DNA from: Methanobacteriota archaeon
Lineage (GTDB): Archaea; Thermoplasmatota; Poseidoniia; Poseidoniales; Poseidoniaceae
DNA length: 38,245 nt
Direction: 5' to 3'
NCBI GenBank assembly: GCA_002718195.1
Contig: PBDU01000001.1
Span: 63,262-101,506 of the forward strand
Part shown: piece after piece, positions 7,444 to 16,787 of the stretch
How positions within the stretch are numbered: position 1 is the first letter of the stretch
Layout of the letters: each line of letters opens with the position of its first letter
Program-made: the position numbers and the translations under genes
The notes under the pieces: model-generated
What the model was told of the DNA's origin: nothing
Database searches by the model: none
Seen by the model: only the letters and a program-made list of their open reading frames with translations

Positions 7444-10362
7444 TTACTCTTCTTCTGATATTTCAGTTGCCCCGGAGTCTCGTCCTGGTTTAGTAGAGGC
7501 TGTGTTGATTATGAAGCCGATTATTGCAAACAGAAGAACTAAAATTATGGCTATTTCAACCGCTGAGATTCCCAATGGAGTTCGTAAATCAGAATCATAG
7601 TTTAGTTCGCCAGATTTACCATTTAACTCTCCAAATTCATCGGTAAGGTCGTACTGGATGTCAACTGAAATGACCTGATTTGGATTTGTATGAGCCTCGA
7701 TAGGGACAATGGTATAGCCTTGATTTGTCGGACTCCATCCGGCTATGTAGTAGTAAACACAATCCTCTCCAATGCATAATTTTGCTTCTGTTGGGCTTGA
7801 CCCAGAATTCATTACAACTACGTTGAATTGTTCTAATCCAACATCCAGGTCACCATCAGTAAGGATTCTTTCAACTTCCAAAGTTGGAATTTTTTGAGGG
7901 TAAATATTTGCTTCTACTCTTTGTGTAATTTCGCTGCTATCATAGGCAGCTAGTACCGTAAATTCGTGAACGCCAAACTGTATTTTTGAGCCATCTACAT
8001 ATGTTAAGTCAGATATATTGAATGCCAAATAGACATTACTAGAGTTTAGTTTAGGTAATTCGGCAGTAAGGGAATCTGATTGAGCAACGTATGACTTCTC
8101 CACAGTGAAATCGAAATTATCAATCGATAGGTGGGGGTGGAATGAGTCTGACAAATCTAAGATTATTGTATCGTTTATGTCCGGAGTATTAGTTGTAGTC
8201 CAACCCTCATCAGTCCAAATCTTCAATTTAGGAATTATTCTTACATCATCATATGTTGACCTCAAAATAACCTCATATCTATGTTCAGTTTGATGCCCAA
8301 CTTGATCCGTTAGCGTCAATACCAATTCGTATACAGTAATCGGTGCTTCTCCTCTTCTGGATTCAATATCGTCACTTGCGGAGTTGGCATATGCTGCTTC
8401 CCGCCATATTTCTTGCAAAAAATTGTCAGTGTATGACCAGTCTTCTGAAACATTTGAAGTCCATATTGCGGTTACGTGTCCAGAAGAGTCATCGCTTGCT
8501 GAAATCATGAAACGAGGGGCAGAGCCTGGATTTACCATGAAAAACTCACAGAAGTTTGCGTTTGGAAGCAACGAATTTTCTGTTTCATTTAGCCAAGTAA
8601 ATTCTGATGAGCAACCAACATCGCTCTGTAGCATATCTAGTAGCGGAGGTTGAGAATCTAGAGAGAAATTATTGACAAGGCTCCCGGTTAAGTCATTTTC
8701 ATCTACGCAGGTTGAGTGAATCGAGATTTCGCTTTCATCTCCGATATAATCCTCTAGTTTTGGTACATTAAATTCAGTTGATGTGAATGTAAAAATGACA
8801 CCAGAATTGGATTTCACTTCCGATGTACAGGTGTGGCTTGATAGATATCCGTCCTCAATATCTAATTGATAATGAACTTCCAAATCGGTTGGCCACATTC
8901 CATGAGACAGGACATAATTGCCTTCTGTGACCGCTGTAGCGGAAACTTCTGGGGCAATGTTTTGCTTTAGAGTAATCACCATTTCACCTGCGATTGAAGT
9001 CTGATTTCTTATGACAATAAAGTTAGATGAATTGCCGGAAATCCATTGCTGTCCATTACTTGTGTAATATTCTAATTCATCATGCAGATCAATTTCCAAA
9101 GGTACCAGTTGTCGTAAATCATTTCCATAGATTACTCCCAGTCGCACTGAATTTAATCCCCTATTGTGGGCAATCATTTCCATTTGGTAATCCCATCCCC
9201 AAGAACCAGAGAAATCGGTACCGGGATTATCAATAATAGTGAAGTTGTTAGATGAAACATCCATAATTCTAAGGTCATATGTGCAGCACAAATTTGATAC
9301 AGAATCCATCCAAGTTAAGTTTTGGATGACCTCTGATGCATCTTTTTCGAATAGCAACTCTGATTGCCGTTGTATCCCCAGACTAGAGTATGGTAATGAT
9401 GGAATCCCCTGTCCGTAATCAAAATACATTGTTTCCATGTATTGGGCTTGAATAGTACTTGATGACCCGTTGGCGTCATCGAAATTTAGCTTAGCCATGG
9501 AATTACTTGCTTGGGCTTGGGCATCAAAATCTTGGAAAGTCGATAAGTCAGATTCATTGGTCAGACTAACTGACTGATTGATGAGATTATTTTCTGATAG
9601 TGCGAAAACAAAGTAGGGAGAATCAAGACTTTCTAAACTGGTATCAAAGGTGAAAATTTGCGGAAGGCTTGCATTGCAGTTTGTATCGCAATTTAATTCA
9701 ACTAATTCAGTGCTAGAAGGAGAATATATTCTGTATTCAAGGAGTGGATTTGGGTTTTGAAAAGAGAAGAAATCACTACTTAGTTGTGGTAAATCAATGG
9801 AAACGTTTTGGTTGCTTTCTCCTGAAATACTCAGAATACCCAAAGCGGTTTGATTGGAGTAAGCCACTATCTCCAAACTCTCATTAGCCGGGGAAGCAAA
9901 TTCGGCAGAGTTTTGATTACTTGAATGAGTGAAATCACTGGTTATTGATTTGATTTCATATCTTGAAACTTCAGCACTAGAGTTGATTGAAATATGTCTA
10001 GAAATATGGTTTGCAGTGATTGAAATATCTAAATCATCTTCGATTAGAATTGGCGCTTGGTATGGTACGGAATATCCTTCACAGTTGGCATCGATCATAA
10101 TTCCAGCCCCGACTCTAACCTGCATCACTGAATCAAAACCAGTTGTTTGGCTTAGAATCAACTGGCTCCAAGGATTTCTTGCAAAGATGATACAATCTAA
10201 TTCTATTCCTTGATTATCATAGATATTTACAGAGATATCAGCATAGTCAAAATTGTCTGATGAATCGAATATTGCAGAATCAGTCTCCAACTGGTTAACA
10301 GACGGTATTGCTGAAAAAATGAATAAGAGAATCATGATGACTGATAGGCACCTAATTCTCAT
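7444..10362 (-). CDS. Secreted, C-terminally anchored cell-surface protein, unknown function
   Basis: The 972-residue protein starts with a signal peptide (MRIRCLSVIMILLFIFSAI). It ends with a single TM helix (AVEIAIILVLLFAIIGFII) and a short charged tail, so nearly all of it should lie outside the cell. The ectodomain is rich in Asn, Ser, Asp and Thr with many N-X-S/T sequons, as in glycosylated archaeal surface proteins. Paired cysteines and beta-rich stretches suggest several Ig-like or similar beta domains; a CARDB-like domain before the TM segment (EQFNVVVMNSGSSPTEAKL) is plausible. I cannot name a ligand or activity. It diverges from pyrB across a gap of about 150 bases. Confidence 0.85.
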   Translation of the reverse strand: MRIRCLSVIMILLFIFSAIPSVNQLETDSAIFDSSDNFDYADISVNIYDNQGIELDCIIFARNPWSQLILSQTTGFDSVMQVRVGAGIMIDANCEGYSVPYQAPILIEDDLDISITANHISRHISINSSAEVSRYEIKSITSDFTHSSNQNSAEFASPANESLEIVAYSNQTALGILSISGESNQNVSIDLPQLSSDFFSFQNPNPLLEYRIYSPSSTELVELNCDTNCNASLPQIFTFDTSLESLDSPYFVFALSENNLINQSVSLTNESDLSTFQDFDAQAQASNSMAKLNFDDANGSSSTIQAQYMETMYFDYGQGIPSLPYSSLGIQRQSELLFEKDASEVIQNLTWMDSVSNLCCTYDLRIMDVSSNNFTIIDNPGTDFSGSWGWDYQMEMIAHNRGLNSVRLGVIYGNDLRQLVPLEIDLHDELEYYTSNGQQWISGNSSNFIVIRNQTSIAGEMVITLKQNIAPEVSATAVTEGNYVLSHGMWPTDLEVHYQLDIEDGYLSSHTCTSEVKSNSGVIFTFTSTEFNVPKLEDYIGDESEISIHSTCVDENDLTGSLVNNFSLDSQPPLLDMLQSDVGCSSEFTWLNETENSLLPNANFCEFFMVNPGSAPRFMISASDDSSGHVTAIWTSNVSEDWSYTDNFLQEIWREAAYANSASDDIESRRGEAPITVYELVLTLTDQVGHQTEHRYEVILRSTYDDVRIIPKLKIWTDEGWTTTNTPDINDTIILDLSDSFHPHLSIDNFDFTVEKSYVAQSDSLTAELPKLNSSNVYLAFNISDLTYVDGSKIQFGVHEFTVLAAYDSSEITQRVEANIYPQKIPTLEVERILTDGDLDVGLEQFNVVVMNSGSSPTEAKLCIGEDCVYYYIAGWSPTNQGYTIVPIEAHTNPNQVISVDIQYDLTDEFGELNGKSGELNYDSDLRTPLGISAVEIAIILVLLFAIIGFIINTASTKPGRDSGATEISEEE

Positions 10363-10511
10363 GAGTTGTTACAAAATATAGTTCCCTTTGAATGATGTGG
10401 TGTTCGGATTGTGAATATTATCTCGCTTGAATCCCGAATAAAATTCTTCAAACTTAATCACAGGAATGTTCAAGGGTGTTCTTCGCCGACAGTTTAGAAG
10501 AAGGGGATAAT

Positions 10512-11453
10512 ATGGCTGGCCTAATCACAATGGACGATTTGTCTAATGAAGAGATAATCAGTATACTAGATGACGCTGAGAGGCTATTGCCGGTGGCAAA
10601 AGGTGATTTGTATCTTCCACTTTTGCAAGGCAAAATCCTAGGAAATCTATTCTTCGAGCCATCTACCAGGACAAGAATGTCCTTTGAGACTGCCATGAAG
10701 CGATTAGGGGGAGATGTCGTAAATTTGGGTGACGTAAAAACTTCTTCAGTTGTGAAGGGAGAAACCCTGTTTGACACCATCCAAATGGTTGATGGCTACA
10801 CAGACATCATCGCTATGCGGCACCCTAGACAAGGTGCAGCAAGATATGCGCAAGACGCTGCTCAAGTCCCAATTTTGAATGGTGGAGATGGAGCTGGGCA
10901 CCACCCAACCCAAACTATGCTCGATTTATTCACGATTAGACAATCACACGGAAAGCTTGAGAATCTGAAAGTTGTTTTAGCCGGGGATTTAAGGTACGGA
11001 AGAACAGTCCATTCGCTAAGTCATGCACTGATTAGATTTGGATGTGAGATAGTGCTTGCAAGTCCAGATTTACTCAGGATGCCTAAAGAAATCGTTGAGG
11101 ACTTGGTAGCTCACGGTGCTAAGGTCACAGAAACAACTGATCTTTATGGAAACTTAGACTCAGCAGATGTTGTATACATGACTAGAATACAGAAAGAGAG
11201 ATTTGCTGATGAAGACGAATATGTCAAGGTCGCGGGAGCTTACAAATTGGATGCTAGCCATCTTGACGGATGTAAGTCTGAAATGATTGTAATGCACCCT
11301 CTTCCAAGGGTTGACGAAATCCATCCTAGCGTTGATGTTACACGTCACGCTAAATATTTCGAACAGGCATTCAATGGAGTCGTAGCAAGAATGGCATTAC
11401 TTTGCAGGCTGTTAGGTGTTACTGTTCCCGAAAAAGTTGGAGGTGAGGCCTGA
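10512..11453 (+). CDS. pyrB: Aspartate carbamoyltransferase catalytic subunit
   Basis: Joins carbamoyl phosphate to aspartate in the committed step of UMP synthesis. At 313 residues it is the normal length for PyrB. Family motifs are intact: the phosphate loop STRTR (51-55), HPRQG near 104, HPTQ (131-134), GDLRYGRTVHSL, and HPLPRVDEI near the C-terminus. I chose ATG 10512, which follows GAAGAAGGGG; an in-frame GTG at 10476 would add 12 unconserved residues. The stop codon overlaps the start of pyrI (TGATG), so the two subunits are translationally coupled and should form the allosteric holoenzyme. No attenuator or pyrimidine-responsive leader was evident. Confidence 0.97.
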   Translation: MAGLITMDDLSNEEIISILDDAERLLPVAKGDLYLPLLQGKILGNLFFEPSTRTRMSFETAMKRLGGDVVNLGDVKTSSVVKGETLFDTIQMVDGYTDIIAMRHPRQGAARYAQDAAQVPILNGGDGAGHHPTQTMLDLFTIRQSHGKLENLKVVLAGDLRYGRTVHSLSHALIRFGCEIVLASPDLLRMPKEIVEDLVAHGAKVTETTDLYGNLDSADVVYMTRIQKERFADEDEYVKVAGAYKLDASHLDGCKSEMIVMHPLPRVDEIHPSVDVTRHAKYFEQAFNGVVARMALLCRLLGVTVPEKVGGEA

Positions 11454-11929
11454 TGTCTTCTGAAACAAGTATGCGAAGAGTAACTGCGATTAGAAATGGA
11501 ACAGTAATCGATCATATCCCCGCAGGACAAGCACTTAGAGTATTGAAACTTCTGAACATCACCGACCAAACAGCAGTTCCGGTTTCGCTGGTAATGAATG
11601 TACCATCTAAGAAAATGGGTGCTAAAGACATTGTAAAAGTCGAAGATAGAGAATTAACGCAAGCGGAATTGGATAGGCTTGCATTGGTAGCTAGTGAAGC
11701 AAGTGTCGCAATCATAAGAGCATATTCTGTAGCAGAAAAACTGCACATTAACTTAGGTGAGGAATTGAACAACGTAGTACGCTGTACATTTTCTAATTGT
11801 ATAACTCAAAATTCGAGAGAACCTCTTCCTCATAGGTTAGTCATACTGAGTAAAGATCCACTGCAACTGCGATGTCATTATTGTGGAACTCCGCAAAATA
11901 TTGACCAGTTGATTAACAACGTGCTTTGA
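11453..11929 (+). CDS. pyrI: Aspartate carbamoyltransferase regulatory subunit
   Basis: Binds nucleotide effectors and holds PyrB trimers together. The 158-residue product has the nucleotide-binding N-terminal domain (GTVIDHIPAGQALRVLKLL). Its C-terminal zinc domain carries the expected four cysteines, two in VRCTFSNC and two in RCHYCG. The start overlaps the pyrB stop by one base, and another Met lies at residue 7. The gene ends exactly where the convergent tRNA-thiolation gene ends, with no bases between them, which leaves no room for a separate terminator. Confidence 0.96.
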   Translation: MSSETSMRRVTAIRNGTVIDHIPAGQALRVLKLLNITDQTAVPVSLVMNVPSKKMGAKDIVKVEDRELTQAELDRLALVASEASVAIIRAYSVAEKLHINLGEELNNVVRCTFSNCITQNSREPLPHRLVILSKDPLQLRCHYCGTPQNIDQLINNVL

Positions 11930-12982
11930 TTAGACAATTCCAAGGTCTACTTTCATTTGACAGGCCTTGCATTCAGTTGCTGAGGACGTCATTTCTCCAC
12001 AGGTTGGGCAAGAAGTAGGATTTGGCATTGGGCTACTTGATTTTCCAATTGCTTCATCTAACTGTGCACGCATTGATTTTATCTGGTCAGCCATCTTTAG
12101 CAGTCCATGTCTTGTACCTGGGGAATCTCTCTCTAAATCTGCAACAATGTCTCTTGTTCTCCATCTCAATGCACCTTGTGCATGCGGGCATTCTTCATGG
12201 TGTATCTCGAGTTCTTTGTGAACTGCCATAAGATGAATCTCTTGCTCAGGAATCCAACGTAGTGGTACTATCCTTGGAGCCATTCCTTCTGCGGGTCTTG
12301 CAGTATGTGGTGCTAATCTTATGGTGCGTTCTAGATCTCCATTGGTGATATTCATCATCACTGTTTGAGCCATATCATCGAGATTATGGCCTAAGGCGAT
12401 TACATCAGCGTTAGCAAGTTGGGCTAGATGATTTATTCCTTGGCGTCTGAAAACACCGCAATATGCGCATGGCATCTTTGATGCCGACTTGTTTTGTTGA
12501 GTAACCATTGGTAGTCGCCTGGCAACTTCATCCATCTCTACGAAGCCTAGTTCGGTGTATGGTACGGTTAGGAATCTAACTCCTAATTTTTCACACAATC
12601 TCCTGGCACATTCAAGAGATGGAGGTCTGTAACCCTCTATCCCCTCATCGACACAACCAGCCGTAATCTCAATGTCTGGTCTTTTGCCAAGAATATCTAC
12701 AAGGCTCTCAAGTAGGACAGCAGAATCTTTACCTCCAGAAATTGCAACAAAAATATTGGTTTTCTGACCCTTTCCCTTCAAAACTAATTGCTTGCGTAAT
12801 TCTTTGCTTATCTTCTTTCTATTCATTTGGCAAAGGTGCTCACCACACAGAACACGTCCAGAATAAGCCTGTTGTACAACTGCTGGCTTTGAACAGGAAT
12901 CACATGTAGGAATAGAGAATGGCAATGGCTTCTCTGTTCCCATAGCCAGCCGTAGTGGGTTTGTTTTATCAGTGTCACTCAT
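11930..12982 (-). CDS. tRNA 2-thiolation enzyme, TtuA/NcsA (Ncs6) family
   Basis: An adenylating PP-loop enzyme that puts sulfur on uridine or ribothymidine in tRNA. The 350-residue product has an N-terminal zinc module (C27, C30, C46, H49) and the PP-loop SGGKDS at 82-87. Three cysteines (C172 and C175 in PCAYCG, C265 in EECPH) match the [4Fe-4S] site of TtuA. The C-terminal zinc finger (SCPTCG, CKAC) is also present. All diagnostic residues are intact, so activity is likely. Which position it modifies (54 like TtuA or wobble 34 like NcsA/Ncs6) cannot be settled from sequence alone; I left the symbol empty. It stands alone, converging with pyrI. Confidence 0.92.
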   Translation of the reverse strand: MSDTDKTNPLRLAMGTEKPLPFSIPTCDSCSKPAVVQQAYSGRVLCGEHLCQMNRKKISKELRKQLVLKGKGQKTNIFVAISGGKDSAVLLESLVDILGKRPDIEITAGCVDEGIEGYRPPSLECARRLCEKLGVRFLTVPYTELGFVEMDEVARRLPMVTQQNKSASKMPCAYCGVFRRQGINHLAQLANADVIALGHNLDDMAQTVMMNITNGDLERTIRLAPHTARPAEGMAPRIVPLRWIPEQEIHLMAVHKELEIHHEECPHAQGALRWRTRDIVADLERDSPGTRHGLLKMADQIKSMRAQLDEAIGKSSSPMPNPTSCPTCGEMTSSATECKACQMKVDLGIV

Positions 12983-13269
12983 AGTGTAACAATTGGTAAA
13001 CCATGTTTTTTGGATTCATCCACACAATAATTTTTCAATTCAAATTTTAAATTTTCAATTGAATTTTAATTTACAGTTTTCCATGAGAAAACAAAATTTC
13101 AGGACAATATTTGCTGCTAAAATGACAACCCAAGGCATTCTATGTGTGATGAAAAATAAGAAAATAGCCTAAATTCCAGTTGGAAATTTGAAAATGGTGC
13201 TAAAATCCACACTTTATCCGAGTAATAAGGGAAACTTCTTGAAGGCTAATGCTACGTCAACCGGTTTGA
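12983..13269. other. AT-rich intergenic region with inverted repeats
   Basis: No gene is supported in these 287 bases. From about 13018 to 13190 the sequence is far more AT-rich than its surroundings. It contains two near-copies of TTTTCAATTNAATTTTAA-like sequence (about 13032-13071) and a perfect palindromic pair GTTTTC-CATGA-GAAAAC at 13076-13092. It must carry the promoters for the divergent ttuA-type gene and for the roadblock module. It is also a candidate DNA-unwinding element. Confidence 0.6.
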
Positions 13270-13617
13270 GTGAGCATGCTACAGCGAGTTTTAGGGGATT
13301 TATTGAAGACAGAAGGAGTCGATCAGACCCTTCTCTTTCACAGGCACAATGGCCTGATATCTTCGGTTGTAGAAGAAGGCTTCATGCCCCCAGTTGAGCG
13401 ATTGATGGGTCTCATCGATAAAGCGGAGAGCACGTGTGGCGTATCTGACTTAGGTGAATTCTTCGAATTTTGGCTTGAATCAGAAGAAAAAATCATGATC
13501 AACAGAATAGATAACCTCCACTACATAATTCTGCTTGGGTTTTCGGGCAAGATAGCCAGGTGGAGGCATGCAATTGACCATAATAGATCGATATTGAAAT
13601 CATTGAATTTGAGGTGA
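13270..13617 (+). CDS. Roadblock/LC7-like small protein
   Basis: The 115-residue protein has the size and hydrophobic rhythm of Roadblock/LC7 (MglB-like) domains: an opening helix (MLQRVLGDLLKTEGV), a strand with a turn (TLLFHRHNGLISS), a central helix, and closing strands ending in HYIILLGFSGKIARW. Such proteins usually dimerise and regulate small GTPases or act as scaffold adaptors; no GTPase gene lies in this window. The start is GTG 13270 or ATG 13276. The stop is four bases before the ATG of the large coiled-coil gene, whose own N-terminal region also looks roadblock-like, so the two products probably interact. The family call is by pattern. Confidence 0.65.
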   Translation: MSMLQRVLGDLLKTEGVDQTLLFHRHNGLISSVVEEGFMPPVERLMGLIDKAESTCGVSDLGEFFEFWLESEEKIMINRIDNLHYIILLGFSGKIARWRHAIDHNRSILKSLNLR

Positions 13618-13619
13618 AA
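13612..13619 (+). promoter_or_regulatory. Shine-Dalgarno site of the coiled-coil gene
   Basis: GAGGTGA lies four bases before ATG 13622 and overlaps the stop codon of the preceding roadblock gene. It settles the start of the large gene and supports coupled translation. Confidence 0.6.
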
Positions 13620-13621
13620 AA

Positions 13622-16600
13622 ATGTTTAAGATGCCAGAAGGTAAAGAAATTGATGTTGAAATAGTTGTTCAAAAAGGAGCAATTCAGCCTTTCGATGTAG
13701 GAGTCATCTCCACATATTTTGGAAGAAGAAAAACCCCCTCTGCTCATAGAATTGTCAGGGCAGGTCGCATAATTGGTTATGTTTGCGACGGTCTAGAAAA
13801 AGGTCAACTTCTAGGAGGCTCAGCTGCAGAAAAAAGAATTGCAGAGCTCGAGAAAAGTGACAAACCTAGGTTCGAAGCCTGGGAGTGGAGTTCAAACCAA
13901 CTAGCTCGAGTGATTGAATTATTGCCAGAAGCGTTTGAGGACTTTTCAGAAACTTTTGGACTAGTCGCAGGAGACCACGGCATTCATAGAATGATGGCAA
14001 GGGACCTCTCTAGTGTTACCAAGGCAATGATTGAGAAAGAAGTGGTCAAAGGGGCATTAGCAATTGACTCAGGCATGGTTATCGATTCCCAAGGCGAAAT
14101 TGGCGGAGATCCGGAGGAAGTTGCTGCAATGGTTTCAGATTTAATCAAGGAGCAGGATTCAGTAACCTCACAATTGGGTATTGATGGGCGAGGTTACTGG
14201 ACTATCAGGGGCGGAAATTCAGATGTCCTTATGGCAAAAACAGGAGATTTTGCATTAGCAGTTTGGACTGAGGCGGGAGTAGATCATAATTCATTGATGA
14301 ATGAGATTTTACTCAACTTATCAGGAGATATTACATCTTTAGGTGCAGATGGAACATTACCAGATGGATTCTTGATGCGATCTGGAAAAGGAGGTGCAGA
14401 TGCAATTCTTTCAATGATGAAAACGGCAAAAGATGAACAAGTAGATGGGCACATCAAAGCTGGGGGTTCAGAAAATGCCACTTACATCGTCATTTCTTCC
14501 GGAATACCTGTGGCGATTTCCGGAGACTCGAACTTGAAATTTGATGAATTAGTCCATAAAATGACAGATGGGAAATTGAGAATTGAGTTGCACAGACTTG
14601 GTGCGGAGAGTATTCTAACTGAAAATTCAGGGACCGTGAAAAACTTCTCTCTTACAAAGTTAGGCTCGCTAATAGCCAATGCAAGGTCTCGAACTGAATC
14701 TAGAATCAATACCCTTCAATTGATGTTTGATGACTTGTTTACTTTTGAAATGGGCTTAGAGGCAGTTGCTAAAGCAAGAAAATCACAGAAATTCCCGCTT
14801 TCTGCAAAGACCAAGAATGCAGGTAAAACTCAGACTAAAGTCGAGGATATTGCTAAAGTGGATACTGCATTGCGAAGGAAATTAGAAAAATCAGAACTAG
14901 CAAATGATTCCCTTTCCAAAGAATTAGAGGTAATAAAAGCAAAATGGGAGGTTGAAAGAAAAACCAACCAAGCCGCTAGAGTTGAAATCAGACAACTCAA
15001 AGAGACCAGACTCGATGCTGATAAATCCAAAGAAGAGCATCAAATGCTTTCCCAAAATGCAGTGGTTGAAATTGCTGAGGCAAAAGCAAAGGTCGAGGTT
15101 GCTGAAGATAGAGCATCAAGACTGGCTAAAAGAGTATCAGAACTTGAGAACCAGCTCGAAAATAGGGCAGAGCAATTGGCTAAGGCAGTTGGTTCTAGGG
15201 ATAACAGAGAGAAATTGATGGCTGAGATTGAGGAATTAGCCACTAGGGAATCAACTCTAAAGGCAGAACTAGAATTCTCATCTGAAAAGAGCAATAGAAT
15301 TTCACAGCAATTAATCGATGAGGAAAGAAGGTTACAAGTCCTTCTTGAACAGGTCAATGTCACAAGAGAAAGGTACACAAGAGCACAATCCGAATTAGAG
15401 GTATTAGAGGAAAAATTGAAGCTAGGTAGATCTGAATTGGAAGAGGTTGAAGTTGAAGCCAGAGCAATGAGGAAGAGGTCTGATGAAGATAGAATTCGAA
15501 TGGTAGAATCCGAGACAAGAAGGTCTCAAATTTATGCCGAAATCAAAGAATTGATGAGTGAGAGACGAAAGACGCTTAGAGAACTTGGAGACCTTGGAGC
15601 AAAAAGAGGTCATGCAGAGGCTGAATTACTGGTTCTTGTCGAAAAAGCACAAGCTTTGTCTCAGGCTCATGAAGAAGCCCTTGCAGATATTGAGGAAGCA
15701 GCTTTGCTGAGAGCAAAATTGTCAGAGGAGCCGTTAGCACAAGCCCTCCTTGATGACAAACAGTCCTTTGATGCTCTTGGTCCAATCCTTGAAAGACTTG
15801 AGCATGCAAGAACAATCGGTTATTCTGTGACCTTGCTAGATAGGGCTGTAGAGCGTTCATTGCAGGTAATTCAAGCATGCGTAGACCATGTGGCTGCAAC
15901 ACCAAGGCATTTGCTGAGCAAGGAGGTAATGAGTATGCTAGAGCGCCAGGTCCCAGAAACTGCTGGTGCCGTAAGAGGTCTAGCAAGATGGAGCGTTCAA
16001 CAACGTCTTGAGCACCAACTTGGAGAAACAGTCGGGCATTTAGTGGTAGATTTGGAGCAAATTCTAGAGGACCACGATAAGTCAATCACCATGCTAAGGA
16101 GACTAAGGAATGTGTTGGAACAATTGGCAAGATTGAATGCTCCGATAGACAAGGTAGATGCACTATTATCCAATTGTAACAGACCTGAAGCACTACCAAC
16201 AATCGCTAAAGAAACTAGAAAACTGATTCAAATCGCTCTCGATGATATTTACATGGAGGCAGACCAAAGGGAAGTTGGAGAAGCGGTAGCCCTGGAAAAT
16301 ACGGCTAAGATACTTGAAGAATTGATTGCTCAATTAGATGCTACAGGTCTATCAGATGGGGTCCCTAAGGGTGCACTTTGGGATTTCCAAAGAGATGGCC
16401 TTCTGCCGTTTGAAAGACACAATCAACCTACCAATGTGAGGGCTGAAGTTGATGATGCGATGTTGAATCACATGCGCCCTACTTTGACTTCAGAGCAAAT
16501 CACATCTGTTGATGAGCAAGATGAGTCACCAAAGGAAGACGGATGGGCTGAATTAAGCCCACCACAAGAAGAGCCTGCTGTTGAAGTTGAAGAGTTTACA

Positions 16601-16777
16601 ATCACAGAATCAACCACCGAGATAGTCAATTACGAATCAAGTTATTCTGATGAAAGGGCTGCACTGGAAGCAGAACTAGCCAAATTAGATGCGAAAACTT
16701 CTATTCGCCAGGATTCCGATGGAGCAGATGATGCAATGTCGGCACTTGAAGCAAAGTTAGGTAATTTAGATCTGTGA
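13622..16777 (+). CDS. 1051-residue roadblock-like/coiled-coil scaffold protein
   Basis: Not recognised as a named protein. Residues 1-110 resemble a DUF4388/PATAN-like fold (GRRKTPSAHRIVRAGRIIGY). Residues about 135-235 look roadblock-like (GALAIDSGMVIDSQGEI, then GDFALAVWTEAGVDHN). Residues 275-345 form another small alpha/beta unit. About 410-700 is continuous heptad-rich coiled coil, as in SMC-like proteins but with no Walker motifs. About 710-930 is helical, and the last 120 residues are acidic and low complexity. The ATG follows GAGGTGA with good spacing and lies four bases after the small roadblock gene, so the pair is an operon. A structural or polarity scaffold controlled by a GTPase is inference. 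Confidence 0.85.
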   Translation: MFKMPEGKEIDVEIVVQKGAIQPFDVGVISTYFGRRKTPSAHRIVRAGRIIGYVCDGLEKGQLLGGSAAEKRIAELEKSDKPRFEAWEWSSNQLARVIELLPEAFEDFSETFGLVAGDHGIHRMMARDLSSVTKAMIEKEVVKGALAIDSGMVIDSQGEIGGDPEEVAAMVSDLIKEQDSVTSQLGIDGRGYWTIRGGNSDVLMAKTGDFALAVWTEAGVDHNSLMNEILLNLSGDITSLGADGTLPDGFLMRSGKGGADAILSMMKTAKDEQVDGHIKAGGSENATYIVISSGIPVAISGDSNLKFDELVHKMTDGKLRIELHRLGAESILTENSGTVKNFSLTKLGSLIANARSRTESRINTLQLMFDDLFTFEMGLEAVAKARKSQKFPLSAKTKNAGKTQTKVEDIAKVDTALRRKLEKSELANDSLSKELEVIKAKWEVERKTNQAARVEIRQLKETRLDADKSKEEHQMLSQNAVVEIAEAKAKVEVAEDRASRLAKRVSELENQLENRAEQLAKAVGSRDNREKLMAEIEELATRESTLKAELEFSSEKSNRISQQLIDEERRLQVLLEQVNVTRERYTRAQSELEVLEEKLKLGRSELEEVEVEARAMRKRSDEDRIRMVESETRRSQIYAEIKELMSERRKTLRELGDLGAKRGHAEAELLVLVEKAQALSQAHEEALADIEEAALLRAKLSEEPLAQALLDDKQSFDALGPILERLEHARTIGYSVTLLDRAVERSLQVIQACVDHVAATPRHLLSKEVMSMLERQVPETAGAVRGLARWSVQQRLEHQLGETVGHLVVDLEQILEDHDKSITMLRRLRNVLEQLARLNAPIDKVDALLSNCNRPEALPTIAKETRKLIQIALDDIYMEADQREVGEAVALENTAKILEELIAQLDATGLSDGVPKGALWDFQRDGLLPFERHNQPTNVRAEVDDAMLNHMRPTLTSEQITSVDEQDESPKEDGWAELSPPQEEPAVEVEEFTITESTTEIVNYESSYSDERAALEAELAKLDAKTSIRQDSDGADDAMSALEAKLGNLDL

Positions 16778-16787
16778 GCTGGTTTTC

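Noticed and set aside
13188..13397. A 69-codon open frame upstream of and overlapping the roadblock gene
   Set aside because: It overlaps the better supported roadblock frame, lacks a domain pattern and starts in the AT-rich gap.
15576..16085. A 169-codon open frame antisense to the coiled-coil gene
   Set aside because: It lies wholly inside a well-supported gene. Its Leu/Gln-rich composition is what the complement of coiled-coil codons gives.
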